From UBA3069 sp050633465 (lineage in GTDB: Bacteria; Pseudomonadota; Alphaproteobacteria; Rhodobacterales; Rhodobacteraceae), in NCBI GenBank assembly GCA_050633465.1, contig JBOEGO010000011.1, forward strand, positions 186,001-250,000: a DNA stretch of 64,000 nt, given 5' to 3'. Below, one piece after another: positions 52,276 to 60,511 of the stretch (the stretch's first letter is position 1; each line of letters starts with the position of its first letter). Made by a program: the position numbers and the translations under genes. A model generated the notes under the pieces. That model did not search any database, was not told the origin of the DNA, and was given only the letters and a program-made list of their open reading frames with translations.

Positions 52276-53967
52276 ATGGATGACCCAATTCTCAGCTCAT
52301 ACCTGAAAGAGTTTTCGAGAAACTTCAATCTTGAAGGGCAAAAGGAAGCAGATATTTTTGAGTTCTTCTCTGCTTATAGTGTTTTGCATCGTGATTTTTC
52401 AGAACATACCAACTTAGGGGATGTCGTCGTCGCAGGTGGGCTTGATACCGGAATTGACGCGATTAGCATGTATCTAAACGACATACCTGTCATCAACGCG
52501 ATGCAGGTAGATGAAGTTTCAGCGAAGCAGAAGATAAATGCCGATTTTTGCTTCATACAATCAAAGACATCACGCAACCTGAATTCCGCAGAAATAGGCA
52601 GCTTCATTCAAGGAGTAAAAGAGTTCTTTGGTCCAAGGTACATGCCTGCAAATGATAGCATTGCGGATAAACGTGAACTGTCTGACCACATATTTGCAAA
52701 TAGTGTAAAGATGCGAGCTAAGCCGAGGTTGCATCTCTACTATTGCTACAGCGGTTCGTTCAAAGGTGATCCTGTCATCGAAGCACGAGTAGCTGCTGGC
52801 AGGGCGGAACTCATGGAGTTCAACTTATTTTCTGAAATAAGTTTTTCATTCGTTGATTCCGACAAACTGCAAGCTCGATACCAAGAAGTAAACCTTCGAG
52901 TTGAGCGTGAAGTCCAAATAAACGAATATGCAGCGCTTCCTCCGATCAACGGTATCAGGCAAGCTTACATCGGTGTTTTACCTTGCAAAGAACTGATTTC
53001 GCTTTTGTCGAATTCAGAAGGAAATTTGCACAAAGCACTTTTCAACGAGAACGTCCGAGATTTCCTTAGTAGCAATCCAGTGAACAATGAAATCAAAGCC
53101 ACATTGCTATCAGTGGATAACCAGAGCCGACTTGCCGCATTGAACAATGGAATCACAATTGTTGCTAAGAGCATTCAGATCGTTGGCAAGAGGTTTACAC
53201 TTGGAGACTTCCAAATAGTCAATGGTTGTCAAACTAGCCATATTGTGTTCGCAAATCAGCACCTTCTAACTGACGACACTTCGCTGCCTGTAAAGCTGAT
53301 CGAAGCTGAGGATCGCGATCTTGTGAATGAGATTGTTCGCGCAACGAATAGGCAAACAGAAGTCAAGGATGAAGCGTTTGTGGTGCTCGGAGAGTTCCAC
53401 AAACGATTGGAACGCTTCTTCATGAGTGTGGATGATTTGCCCGAAAACAAGATCGTTTATGAGCGGCGCAAAAGACAATATTCTGACTCAGCATATACGG
53501 CTCAAAACGTCGTCACGCTTACGTTTCTGACAAACAGCTTTGTAAGCTGCTGTCTTGAAAATCCCGTAGACGCAATAGACTACTATGGGGTTCTTCTAAA
53601 GAGATATGAAAAAACGATGTTTGTCGAAGGGCACTCACTTTGGCCTTACCTTTTGTCAGCGAAAATACTAAAGGAAGTCGAAAAGCTCTGTGTTGGAAAG
53701 GCTCGCCCATCCCTCTGGAAATTTAGGTTTTTAATTTCTGCTATGGTCCGGCGTAGTTACGGCGATCTTCCCAATCTCACGAACGAAAAAGGTCAAGCTA
53801 CGTACGCAAAAGCGGCTCTCAAAAAGATAAATAATAAAGACGAATTTGAAAAAAGTGTTAGGCAAACTGAGAAGATCATTGCTGATTCTATCATTGAAAA
53901 GGGAACCGCATTGGACAAAAGAAATGCTCATCAAGACCGAAAGTTTATTGCGGGCCTTCTTCAGTAA
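52276..53967 (+). CDS. AIPR-family (abortive phage infection) protein with putative nuclease domain
   Basis: A 563-residue protein. The C-terminal two thirds carry the AIPR signature: NPVNNEIKATLLS (267-279), LNNGITIVA (289-297), DFQIVNGCQTSHIV (311-324) and EIVRATNRQTEVK (352-364). The N-terminal part has a possible PD-(D/E)xK nuclease core: GIDAI (Asp61), an acidic region and DFCFIQSKTS (Gln95-x-Lys97), the usual layout of Mrr-like nucleases. AIPR proteins are linked to abortive phage infection; single-gene systems and ones paired with methylases or helicases exist. Here no partner gene is next to it. GC content and codon use are far below the neighbours (about 40 percent against about 60), so it is a recent acquisition. 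Start ATG 52276 (MDDPILSSYLKEF); no strong ribosome-binding site. Confidence 0.9.
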   Translation: MDDPILSSYLKEFSRNFNLEGQKEADIFEFFSAYSVLHRDFSEHTNLGDVVVAGGLDTGIDAISMYLNDIPVINAMQVDEVSAKQKINADFCFIQSKTSRNLNSAEIGSFIQGVKEFFGPRYMPANDSIADKRELSDHIFANSVKMRAKPRLHLYYCYSGSFKGDPVIEARVAAGRAELMEFNLFSEISFSFVDSDKLQARYQEVNLRVEREVQINEYAALPPINGIRQAYIGVLPCKELISLLSNSEGNLHKALFNENVRDFLSSNPVNNEIKATLLSVDNQSRLAALNNGITIVAKSIQIVGKRFTLGDFQIVNGCQTSHIVFANQHLLTDDTSLPVKLIEAEDRDLVNEIVRATNRQTEVKDEAFVVLGEFHKRLERFFMSVDDLPENKIVYERRKRQYSDSAYTAQNVVTLTFLTNSFVSCCLENPVDAIDYYGVLLKRYEKTMFVEGHSLWPYLLSAKILKEVEKLCVGKARPSLWKFRFLISAMVRRSYGDLPNLTNEKGQATYAKAALKKINNKDEFEKSVRQTEKIIADSIIEKGTALDKRNAHQDRKFIAGLLQ

Positions 53968-54020
53968 ATTTCAGCAGGCTAACCTTTACCAGTAAGCTCT
54001 AGGGCATTGGGGGCTGGAAC

Positions 54021-54091
54021 GTCTGCTTTGGTGAAGCTGCGGCGCGGCATCGGCGCGGTTGGTGGAAGGCGGCTCTGGGCCGGAAGCAGAC
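54021..54091. repeat. Inverted repeat at the right edge of the insert
   Basis: GTCTGCTT (54021-54028) and AAGCAGAC (54084-54091) bound a GC-rich 71-base unit. It lies about 55 bases after the AIPR stop, where composition returns to that of the core. Could be a hairpin or a remnant of a small mobile unit; no matching copy was found at the left edge. Confidence 0.5.
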
Positions 54092-54177
54092 CTACCCCCT
54101 GCCCCCCACTGGCGCACCTTGGCCCTTGCTCCACTGCCCCGCCAAAAAACACGACCTCCAAATGCACGGCGTTCAAA

Positions 54178-55281
54178 TCAAACCCGCGAAATCTCTCCGC
54201 CGCCTACACAGGCCCGCACCCCTGTGGTCGCGGGGCAGGACGTGGGCAGCCCCCGCGCCACGCGGGCGGCAAGATAGGCAAAGGCCTGCGCCTCTAACAT
54301 GTCACCGTCCAGCCCCACGGCCTCGACCGGATCAACAGGGCAATCCAGCCCCATGGCCAGCATCTGCATCATAACGGGGTTCAGCCGCCCGCCCCCCGTC
54401 ACCAACAGCCGCGCGGGCGGGGCGGGGCAATGCTCGATCCCCTTCATTACCGCCGCTGCCGCCATCGCTGTCATGGTCGCCGCCGCGTCATTATCGGGCA
54501 ATTCGCGCACCAATTCCAACATGTCGGAAAACGCATCGCGATCCAGTGATTTGGGCGGCATCTTGTAAAAATACGGCTCGTCCAGAAACAGCTCTAACGC
54601 GCCATCCACCACCTGACCCGTCGCGGCCAGTGCCCCGTCTTTGTCAAACGCCACACCGCGGCGCTGCATCATCAGATCATTCAACGGCGCATTGGCAGGG
54701 CCGGTGTCAAACGCCAGTAACGCACCCTCATCCTCGGGGCGCGCCTTGGCCGGATCGACCCAGGTGATATTGCCCACCCCACCCAAATTCAAAAACGCCA
54801 ATGGCGCATCCGCACCGATATATTTGGCACAGGCAAAATGGAAAAACGGTGCCAGCGGCGCACCCTGCCCGCCCAATTGCATGTCACCGGACCGGAAATC
54901 CCAAACCACAGGCACGCCCAATGCCGCAGCGACCGCCGCACCATCCCCCGCCTGATGGGTGCGGAAATTATCAGGATCATGGGCCAGCGTCTGACCATGA
55001 AACCCGCATAACGCCACATCAAACCCGCGCATGGCCTCGATATGCGCCGCCTCGACCAATGCCGCCGCCGCAGCCACACCCGCATCGCCGGGCCAACACC
55101 CCAATGCCGCCCGCAGCACCGCCTGCTCGGCCCCGGAATAGGGCCGATACCGCGATCCGCCAAACCCGGAAATCACCACCCCGTCGGTGTCAACCACCGC
55201 CACATCCACCCCGTCCAATGACGTGCCGGACATGGCCCCCAACACGCGCAACGCACCCGCCTCTAAATCAGCCTTCAACAT
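54178..55281 (-). CDS. anmK: Anhydro-N-acetylmuramic acid kinase
   Basis: A 367-residue ASKHA-fold kinase that hydrolyses and phosphorylates 1,6-anhydroMurNAc for peptidoglycan recycling. ATP-binding motifs: GAMSGTSLDGVDVAVVDTDG at the N-terminus, LNLGGVGNITW in the middle, and LLVTGGGRLNPVMMQ in the C-terminal half; catalytic Asp in FDTGPANAPLNDLM. Start at 55281 follows GAGG. Divergent from tyrS with 63 bases between, the usual arrangement in Rhodobacteraceae. Confidence 0.95.
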   Translation of the reverse strand: MLKADLEAGALRVLGAMSGTSLDGVDVAVVDTDGVVISGFGGSRYRPYSGAEQAVLRAALGCWPGDAGVAAAAALVEAAHIEAMRGFDVALCGFHGQTLAHDPDNFRTHQAGDGAAVAAALGVPVVWDFRSGDMQLGGQGAPLAPFFHFACAKYIGADAPLAFLNLGGVGNITWVDPAKARPEDEGALLAFDTGPANAPLNDLMMQRRGVAFDKDGALAATGQVVDGALELFLDEPYFYKMPPKSLDRDAFSDMLELVRELPDNDAAATMTAMAAAAVMKGIEHCPAPPARLLVTGGGRLNPVMMQMLAMGLDCPVDPVEAVGLDGDMLEAQAFAYLAARVARGLPTSCPATTGVRACVGGGEISRV

Positions 55282-55344
55282 GGCCTTTTCCTCTGCCCAT
55301 TTGACCCATATACATGCCGCGCAAATCACAGACGGACAAGAGCC

Positions 55345-56606
55345 ATGACCTACCACCCCAAATCAGACTTCATGCGCGTGATGATCGAACGCGGCTTTCT
55401 GGCCGATTGCANNATTGCACCGATTATCAGGGCCTGGATGAGGCACTGAACCAGGGCATGCGCGCTGCCTATATCGGCTTTGACGCCACAGCAAAATCGC
55501 TGCACGTCGGCTCGCTGATCCAGATCATGATGCTGCGCTGGTTCCAGAAAACCGGGCACCAACCGATCACCCTGATGGGCGGCGGTACGACCAAGGTGGG
55601 CGACCCCAGCTTTCGCGCCGATGAACGCCCCCTGCTCACACCCGATCAAATCGACAACAATATCGCAGGCATCAAACGCGTATTCGCCGCCTATGTCGAT
55701 TACGAACAGCAGGGTAACCCCGCCCTGATGATCAACAATGCCGAATGGCTCGACGGGCTGAACTACCTCGATTTCCTGCGCGACATCGGGCGGCATTTTT
55801 CCGTCAACCGGATGCTGTCGTTTGAATCGGTGAAATCCCGGCTGGACCGCGAACAATCGCTCTCCTTCCTCGAATTCAACTATATGATCCTACAAGCCTA
55901 TGATTTCCTGGAACTGAACCAACGCTACGATTGCATCCTGCAAATGGGCGGATCGGATCAATGGGGCAATATCGTCAACGGCATCGACCTGACACGCCGC
56001 GTGATCGAACATCAGGTGTTCGGGCTGACATCGCCCCTGCTGACCACCTCGGATGGCAAGAAAATGGGCAAATCGCAATCCGGCGCGATCTGGCTGAACC
56101 CCGATATGCTCTCGCCCTATGAATTCTGGCAGTTCTGGCGCAACACCACCGATGCCGACACCGGGCGCTTCCTCAAACTCTATACCGAACTGCCGGTTGA
56201 CGAATGCGAACGCCTCGGCACCCTGCAAGGCTCCGATATCAACGCCGCGAAAATCATCCTCGCGAACGAAGTCACAACCCTGCTGCACGGGGCCGATGCC
56301 GCCAAAGCCGCCGAAGAAACCGCACGCGAAGTGTTCGAAAAAGGCGGGGTCGGCGACGACCTGCCCACACTGGACCTCACACAGGACGAGGTAGCAGGCG
56401 ACGGTATCTCCATCGTGCAACTGCTGGTGCGCGCAGGGCTGGCAAAATCGGGCAAAGAGGCAAAACGCCTGATCTCGGAAAACGGCGCACGCATGGATGA
56501 CGCCCCCCTGACCGACGCCGGGCTGATGCTGAGTGCAGATACCCTTGCCAATCCGGTCAAACTCAGCGCGGGCAAAAAACGCCATGCCCTCGTGCGCCTG
56601 ACCTGA
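55345..56606 (+). CDS. tyrS: Tyrosyl-tRNA synthetase, interrupted by an assembly join
   Basis: A class I synthetase. The true N-terminus MTYHPKSDFMRVMIERGFL starts at 55345 but is two frames apart from the rest as printed, because of NN at 55412-55413. The six bases ATTGCA occur on both sides of NN (55406-55411 and 55414-55419); removing NN and one copy (8 bases) joins the two parts in frame as ADCTDYQGLDEALNQ, giving 417 residues. Downstream motifs are intact: HVGS (HIGH equivalent), GGGTTKVGDPS, GGSDQWGNIVNG, KKMGKSQSGA (KMSKS equivalent), and a C-terminal S4 domain. The gene is therefore almost certainly whole in the organism. Confidence 0.95.
55412..55413. other. Assembly gap (NN)
   Basis: Two undetermined bases flanked by a duplicated ATTGCA, as left when a scaffolder joins two contigs that overlap by a few bases. 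Not biology. Confidence 0.95.
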
Positions 56607-56642
56607 CCCCGAAAACTAGAATCGCCCCCGACGATCCCCCAA

Positions 56643-56710
56643 TGATCAGGGGGCGCTCCCGCACAGGATCAGGGGGCGCTCCCGCACATGATCAGGGGGC
56701 GCTCCCGCCC
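56643..56710 (+). repeat. Tandem repeat, 3 x 23 bp, after tyrS
   Basis: Units of (T/G)GATCAGGGGGCGCTCCC-GCACA at 56643, 56666 and 56689, the last one base short. The core GGGGGCGCTCCC is a partial dyad. Preceded by CGCCCCC (56623-56629), which can pair with GGGGGCG of any unit, so alternative hairpins are possible. Confidence 0.9.
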
Positions 56711-56812
56711 GGGCACCGCGTATCACAGATACGCATTCCCGGTTGGGCGTGGCCGCGCAGGGCTAACGCCCGCACGGCACCCGCCACCTGCCTGTATCAG
56801 CCAGACCCCAAA

Positions 56813-56849
56813 CCCTTCATTGTTCCCCAAATACCTCCCGCCGGAGGCT
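56813..56849 (+). repeat. Dispersed repeat, type B (full-length)
   Basis: Copy CCCTTCATTGTTCCCCAAAT-ACCTCCCGCCGGAGGC, the most complete type B copy, including the CCTCCCGCCGGAGG dyad. Confidence 0.75.
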
Positions 56850-57039
56850 CCCGAACCCGCCACCTTACCAAAGGGTAAAGATTCACAGATTCGCCCCCCC
56901 GAAACTCACGAAACCATAGATTCAGAGAGCATTTCCACTTAAGCACGCACAGTTCATCCCCGCGCAGGAAATACCGCGCTCGCCACCATAAGGAATCCGA
57001 AATATTTCAAGCGGAAACAATGATTTACCGCGCGCAGCC

Positions 57040-58152
57040 TTAACCCGCGTTAGCAGAATCCACCAGCACCGCACGCACCACATCACGGTCCACATCGGCG
57101 GTGGTAAAAGCCGCGCCAATGCCCCGCGCCAGAACAAAGGTCAGCTTGCCGTCCTGCACCTTCTTGTCCTGTCCCATCAGGTCTAACAACCCATCGGCAT
57201 CCGGCAATTCCCCTGCAATATCAGTTAGATCGACCTTCATGCCCATGTCGCGCAGATGCGCACGCACACGCGATGGCTCCTCTTGCGAACACAGCCCCGA
57301 ACGCGCCGACACCTCGAACGCAAGAGCACATCCCACGGCCACGCCCTCGCCATGCATCAACCGGTCAGAGTATCCCGTCGCGGCCTCCAATGCGTGGCAA
57401 AACGTATGGCCCAAATTCAACAGCGCACGATCCCCCTGCTCGGTTTCATCGCGCATGACAATCTCGGCTTTCATCTCGCAGGACCGCTTCACCAGATGGA
57501 TACGCGCATCCATATCCCCCGCTGCCGCACGTGAGGCATTGCCCTCAAGCCATTGAAAAAAATCACGATCCCCCAACAACCCGTATTTGGCGACCTCGCC
57601 GTAACCCGCCAGATAATCGCGCTTGGTCAGCGTGCCCAACAGCCCGGTATCGGCCAGCACCAGCACCGGCTGATGGAACGCCCCGATCAGGTTCTTGCCG
57701 TGGCGCGTGTTGATCCCCGTCTTTCCCCCGACCGAGCTGTCAACCTGCGCCAAAAGACTGGTCGGGATCTGCACAAACCGCACCCCACGGCGCAGGATCG
57801 ACGCGGCAAACCCCACCAGATCGCCAATCACCCCGCCACCAAATGCAATCACGATGTCGCGCCGCTCGATTTTCTCGTCCAGCAACCACTCCGAAACGCG
57901 GGTCAACTCCGCCCAGCATTTCGTCCCCTCGCCCGCAGGCAGGGTCAGGCTCGATGTGGCAATCCCTTGTGATTCCAATGCCTTGACCAAGGTGCCCAGA
58001 TGCAGCGCCCCGACATTTTCATCGGTCACAATCGCCACACGCGCACGTTTCAGCAGCGGCGCAATCAGGTCGGGCGCACGGCCCAACAGCCCCGGCCCGA
58101 TGTGAATGTCATAGGCGCGATCACCCAACCCCACATGTACGATTTCGCTCAT
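57040..58152 (-). CDS. aroB: 3-dehydroquinate synthase
   Basis: A 370-residue NAD- and zinc-dependent enzyme that cyclises DAHP to 3-dehydroquinate in the shikimate pathway. Motifs: VTDENVGALH, nucleotide-binding IAFGGGVIGDLVGFAAS, PTSLLAQVDSSVGGKTGIN, and zinc ligands in the GEVAKYG and NLGHTFCHALE segments. Length is normal. Its start overlaps the aroK stop by ATGA, giving tight coupling with the shikimate kinase. Confidence 0.97.
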   Translation of the reverse strand: MSEIVHVGLGDRAYDIHIGPGLLGRAPDLIAPLLKRARVAIVTDENVGALHLGTLVKALESQGIATSSLTLPAGEGTKCWAELTRVSEWLLDEKIERRDIVIAFGGGVIGDLVGFAASILRRGVRFVQIPTSLLAQVDSSVGGKTGINTRHGKNLIGAFHQPVLVLADTGLLGTLTKRDYLAGYGEVAKYGLLGDRDFFQWLEGNASRAAAGDMDARIHLVKRSCEMKAEIVMRDETEQGDRALLNLGHTFCHALEAATGYSDRLMHGEGVAVGCALAFEVSARSGLCSQEEPSRVRAHLRDMGMKVDLTDIAGELPDADGLLDLMGQDKKVQDGKLTFVLARGIGAAFTTADVDRDVVRAVLVDSANAG

Positions 58153-58697
58153 GCGTTTTCCTCCAGAACATCCGCCCGCGTCCGCAACGCCGCCACCACG
58201 CGATCCGTGGTCTGCTCAATCGACCAATCAGCCGTCACATCCAGCTTCAGATCCGCCTCGGCATAAATCGGGCAACGCGTTTCATACAGGCCCTTTAACG
58301 TGCCAAAAGGATCAGAAGTGCGCAGTAACGGCCTGGAATCCTTGTGTTTTACGCGATGCCACAACAGGTCCAGCGGCGCATTCAACCAGACCGAAATGCC
58401 CTTTTGGGTGATGGCATGGCGGTTGCCACCGGCCATGAACGCGCCCCCGCCGGTGGACAGAATGCAGCGTTCGTTGTCCAGCAAACGGTTGATCACCTGC
58501 GATTCACGGGCGCGAAAAAACGGCTCTCCGTCGCGGGTGAAAATCTCGGGTATGGTCATATTGGCGGCCGCTTCGATTTCGGCGTCCGAATCCAGAAACG
58601 GCACGGCCAAACGCGCCGCAAGCGCCTTGCCCACAGCGGTTTTTCCGGCCCCCATCATACCGACCAAAACGACAGTTTTCTTAAGATTCCAACCCAT
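58149..58697 (-). CDS. aroK: Shikimate kinase
   Basis: A 182-residue P-loop kinase. Walker A GMMGAGKTAVGKAL, shikimate-binding DSDAEIE, RARES (Arg), STGGGAFM, and the lid region with DSRPLLR. Start at 58697 (MGWNLKKTVVLVG) is chosen to give a normal length; 58730 is an alternative and neither has a clear ribosome-binding site. First gene of the aroK-aroB unit; divergent from the small membrane protein gene at 58831. Confidence 0.94.
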   Translation of the reverse strand: MGWNLKKTVVLVGMMGAGKTAVGKALAARLAVPFLDSDAEIEAAANMTIPEIFTRDGEPFFRARESQVINRLLDNERCILSTGGGAFMAGGNRHAITQKGISVWLNAPLDLLWHRVKHKDSRPLLRTSDPFGTLKGLYETRCPIYAEADLKLDVTADWSIEQTTDRVVAALRTRADVLEENA

Positions 58698-58830
58698 TGC
58701 GGCCCGCACTGTCGGCCATCCCCTGCCCATTTCCAAAACTTTTGCTTCAATGACGTGATATTCGGCAAAAGGCCAGTTATAAGTTGATGAAAACCACATC
58801 CTACGTGAAAAAAAAGGCGGGCAGGAAAAT

Positions 58831-58980
58831 ATGGGGCGCATCATCAAGTGGTTGATTTACTTGGTAATTTTTTGCGGCATCGGGCTTGTGGCCTATGCCT
58901 ATGTCGGTCCGTTTCTAGGGGCCGACTTTTCGGCCCCCGTTTCCGAACAACGCGAAAAGGTGGTGCTTGATGCGCAATAG
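58831..58980 (+). CDS. Small single-pass membrane protein
   Basis: A 49-residue open frame, MGRIIKWLIYLVIFCGIGLV then AYAYVGPFLG and a charged tail ending VVLDAQ. One membrane segment (about 5-27), N-terminus in, C-terminus out by charge. A clear AGGAAAAT precedes the ATG, and it overlaps the next gene by 11 bases, strong signs of a real coupled gene. Function unknown; the upstream region has a TATAAG-type -10 near 58779. Confidence 0.75.
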   Translation: MGRIIKWLIYLVIFCGIGLVAYAYVGPFLGADFSAPVSEQREKVVLDAQ

Positions 58981-60511
58981 GGCAATCGTCCTGACGCTTT
59001 GTTTTTCCTGCCTGCCACATGTCGCGGCAGCCCAGGATCCGCTTTCTGCAATCGACTGGTTGCGCGATGCCACGCCGGTGATCCAGCCGCGCCCACAGCC
59101 CCAACGCCGCATCGACGAACCGCCCGTTTCGCAGGGGGCCAGCACGCCCTCGGTCTCCGTCACACCTCTGGATCAGGCGCAGGCGGACAGCGTCGGGCTG
59201 CTGCCTTCTGCTACCACGGGGCTTCCTGCAAACCTATGGAAAGGCAGCAGTAATTCCACTTTGGCACGTCTGCTAAGGGCGCAAGACGTGCAAAACCTGC
59301 CCGCGATGCAATCGCTGTTATACACATTGCTACTGGCCGAGGCCGAAGCCCCGTCAGACACCGGCAAGGACAACGCATTCCTGTTGGCGCGTATTGACAC
59401 CCTGATCGCCCTGGGCGCCGTGGAACATGCGCAGGCCCTGCTGGATCGTGCCGGACCAACCACACCCGAATTGTTTGCGCGCTGGTTTGACACAACATTG
59501 TTAACGGGCAATGAACACCTCGCCTGTCAATCATTGTTAAAATCTCCTCATCTGGCCCCCGATTATGCCACGCAGGTGTTTTGCACCGCACGCGAAGGAA
59601 GCTGGCAAACCGCTGTTATTACACTGGAAACTGCCCGCGCCCTTGGCCATGTGAACGATCTGGAGGACCGGCTGCTGGCGCGGTTCCTTGACCCTGACCT
59701 GTTCGAGGGCGACCCCCTGCCGCGCCCCCCCGTGCGCCCTGCTCCGCTGATTTTTCGCCTGTTTGCCGCCATTGGCGAACCGCTGCCAACCGCGCCCTTG
59801 CCACGCGCATTTTCGGTGGCCGATCTAAGCGATACCGTCGGCTGGAAACCCAGAATCGAGGCAGCCGAGAGGCTGGCCCGCACCGGTGCCCTGTCCGAAA
59901 ACATGCTTCTTGGTATCTGGACAGAACGCCATCCCGCTGCATCCGGTGGCGTTTGGGACCGCGTGGAATCCATACAACGCTTTGATATAGCTATTGAAAC
60001 CGGGAATGCACAGGCCATTGGCCGCACCCTTGCGCCCGCTTGGTCCCAAATCGCCACCGCCCGGTTAGAGGACCCTTTTGCCAAGCTATATGCCGCCCGT
60101 TTGATGCAAATTCCGTTGCAGGGACGCACCGCAGAGCTGGCCTATCGCATTGCCCTGCTTGGCCCCGATTATGAAACCGCCGCGAATGCCAAGGGCGCGA
60201 CCCTGCCTGCGATGAAATTCCTGACAGGGCTGGCGCAGGGCGCGCCCGATGCCAGCCTTGCCAAAACCCCCGAAGAGCGTGCCATCGCCACCGCGTTTGC
60301 GGACACTTCCATCCCGATGGATCTGCAAAATGCGATGAAAAACAACCGCTTGGGCGAATCCATTCTGGACGCGATGCGGCTCTATCAGCGTGCCGCCAAT
60401 GGCGAAACAAAATGGCTGGCGCAATCGCTCATTGCCTTTCGCGCCATGGGATTAGAGGATACGGCGCGCCGCGCCGCCCTGCATCTGTTGCTGCTGAAAC
60501 GTGGCGTCTGA
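58970..60511 (+). CDS. Secreted helical-repeat protein of unknown function
   Basis: A 513-residue protein with a signal peptide (about 1-21, LTLCFSCLPHVAAAQ). The mature part is almost all helical with degenerate TPR/Sel1-like pairs (for example SLLYTLLLAEAEAP, FARWFDTTLLTGNEHLACQS, AAERLARTGALSENMLLGIW), and no catalytic motif. I recognise no named family. It starts inside the small membrane gene and its stop overlaps the xerD start (TGATG), so three genes form one unit. A scaffold for an envelope or division complex would suit the context with XerD; inferred. Confidence 0.75.
   Translation: MRNRAIVLTLCFSCLPHVAAAQDPLSAIDWLRDATPVIQPRPQPQRRIDEPPVSQGASTPSVSVTPLDQAQADSVGLLPSATTGLPANLWKGSSNSTLARLLRAQDVQNLPAMQSLLYTLLLAEAEAPSDTGKDNAFLLARIDTLIALGAVEHAQALLDRAGPTTPELFARWFDTTLLTGNEHLACQSLLKSPHLAPDYATQVFCTAREGSWQTAVITLETARALGHVNDLEDRLLARFLDPDLFEGDPLPRPPVRPAPLIFRLFAAIGEPLPTAPLPRAFSVADLSDTVGWKPRIEAAERLARTGALSENMLLGIWTERHPAASGGVWDRVESIQRFDIAIETGNAQAIGRTLAPAWSQIATARLEDPFAKLYAARLMQIPLQGRTAELAYRIALLGPDYETAANAKGATLPAMKFLTGLAQGAPDASLAKTPEERAIATAFADTSIPMDLQNAMKNNRLGESILDAMRLYQRAANGETKWLAQSLIAFRAMGLEDTARRAALHLLLLKRGV

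Larger units (their letters stand above)
56607..57039. other. Intergenic region between tyrS and aroB
   Basis: About 430 bases between convergent genes with no gene. It contains the 23-bp triple repeat (56643-56710) and a type B dispersed repeat (56813-56849). The remainder, 56850-57039, falls in GC content and shows nothing recognisable. Confidence 0.7.

Noticed and set aside
53979..54297. Open frames on both strands between AIPR and anmK
   Set aside because: Short, Pro/Arg/Gly-rich, without family features; they overlap the 71-base inverted repeat and the anmK 3' end.
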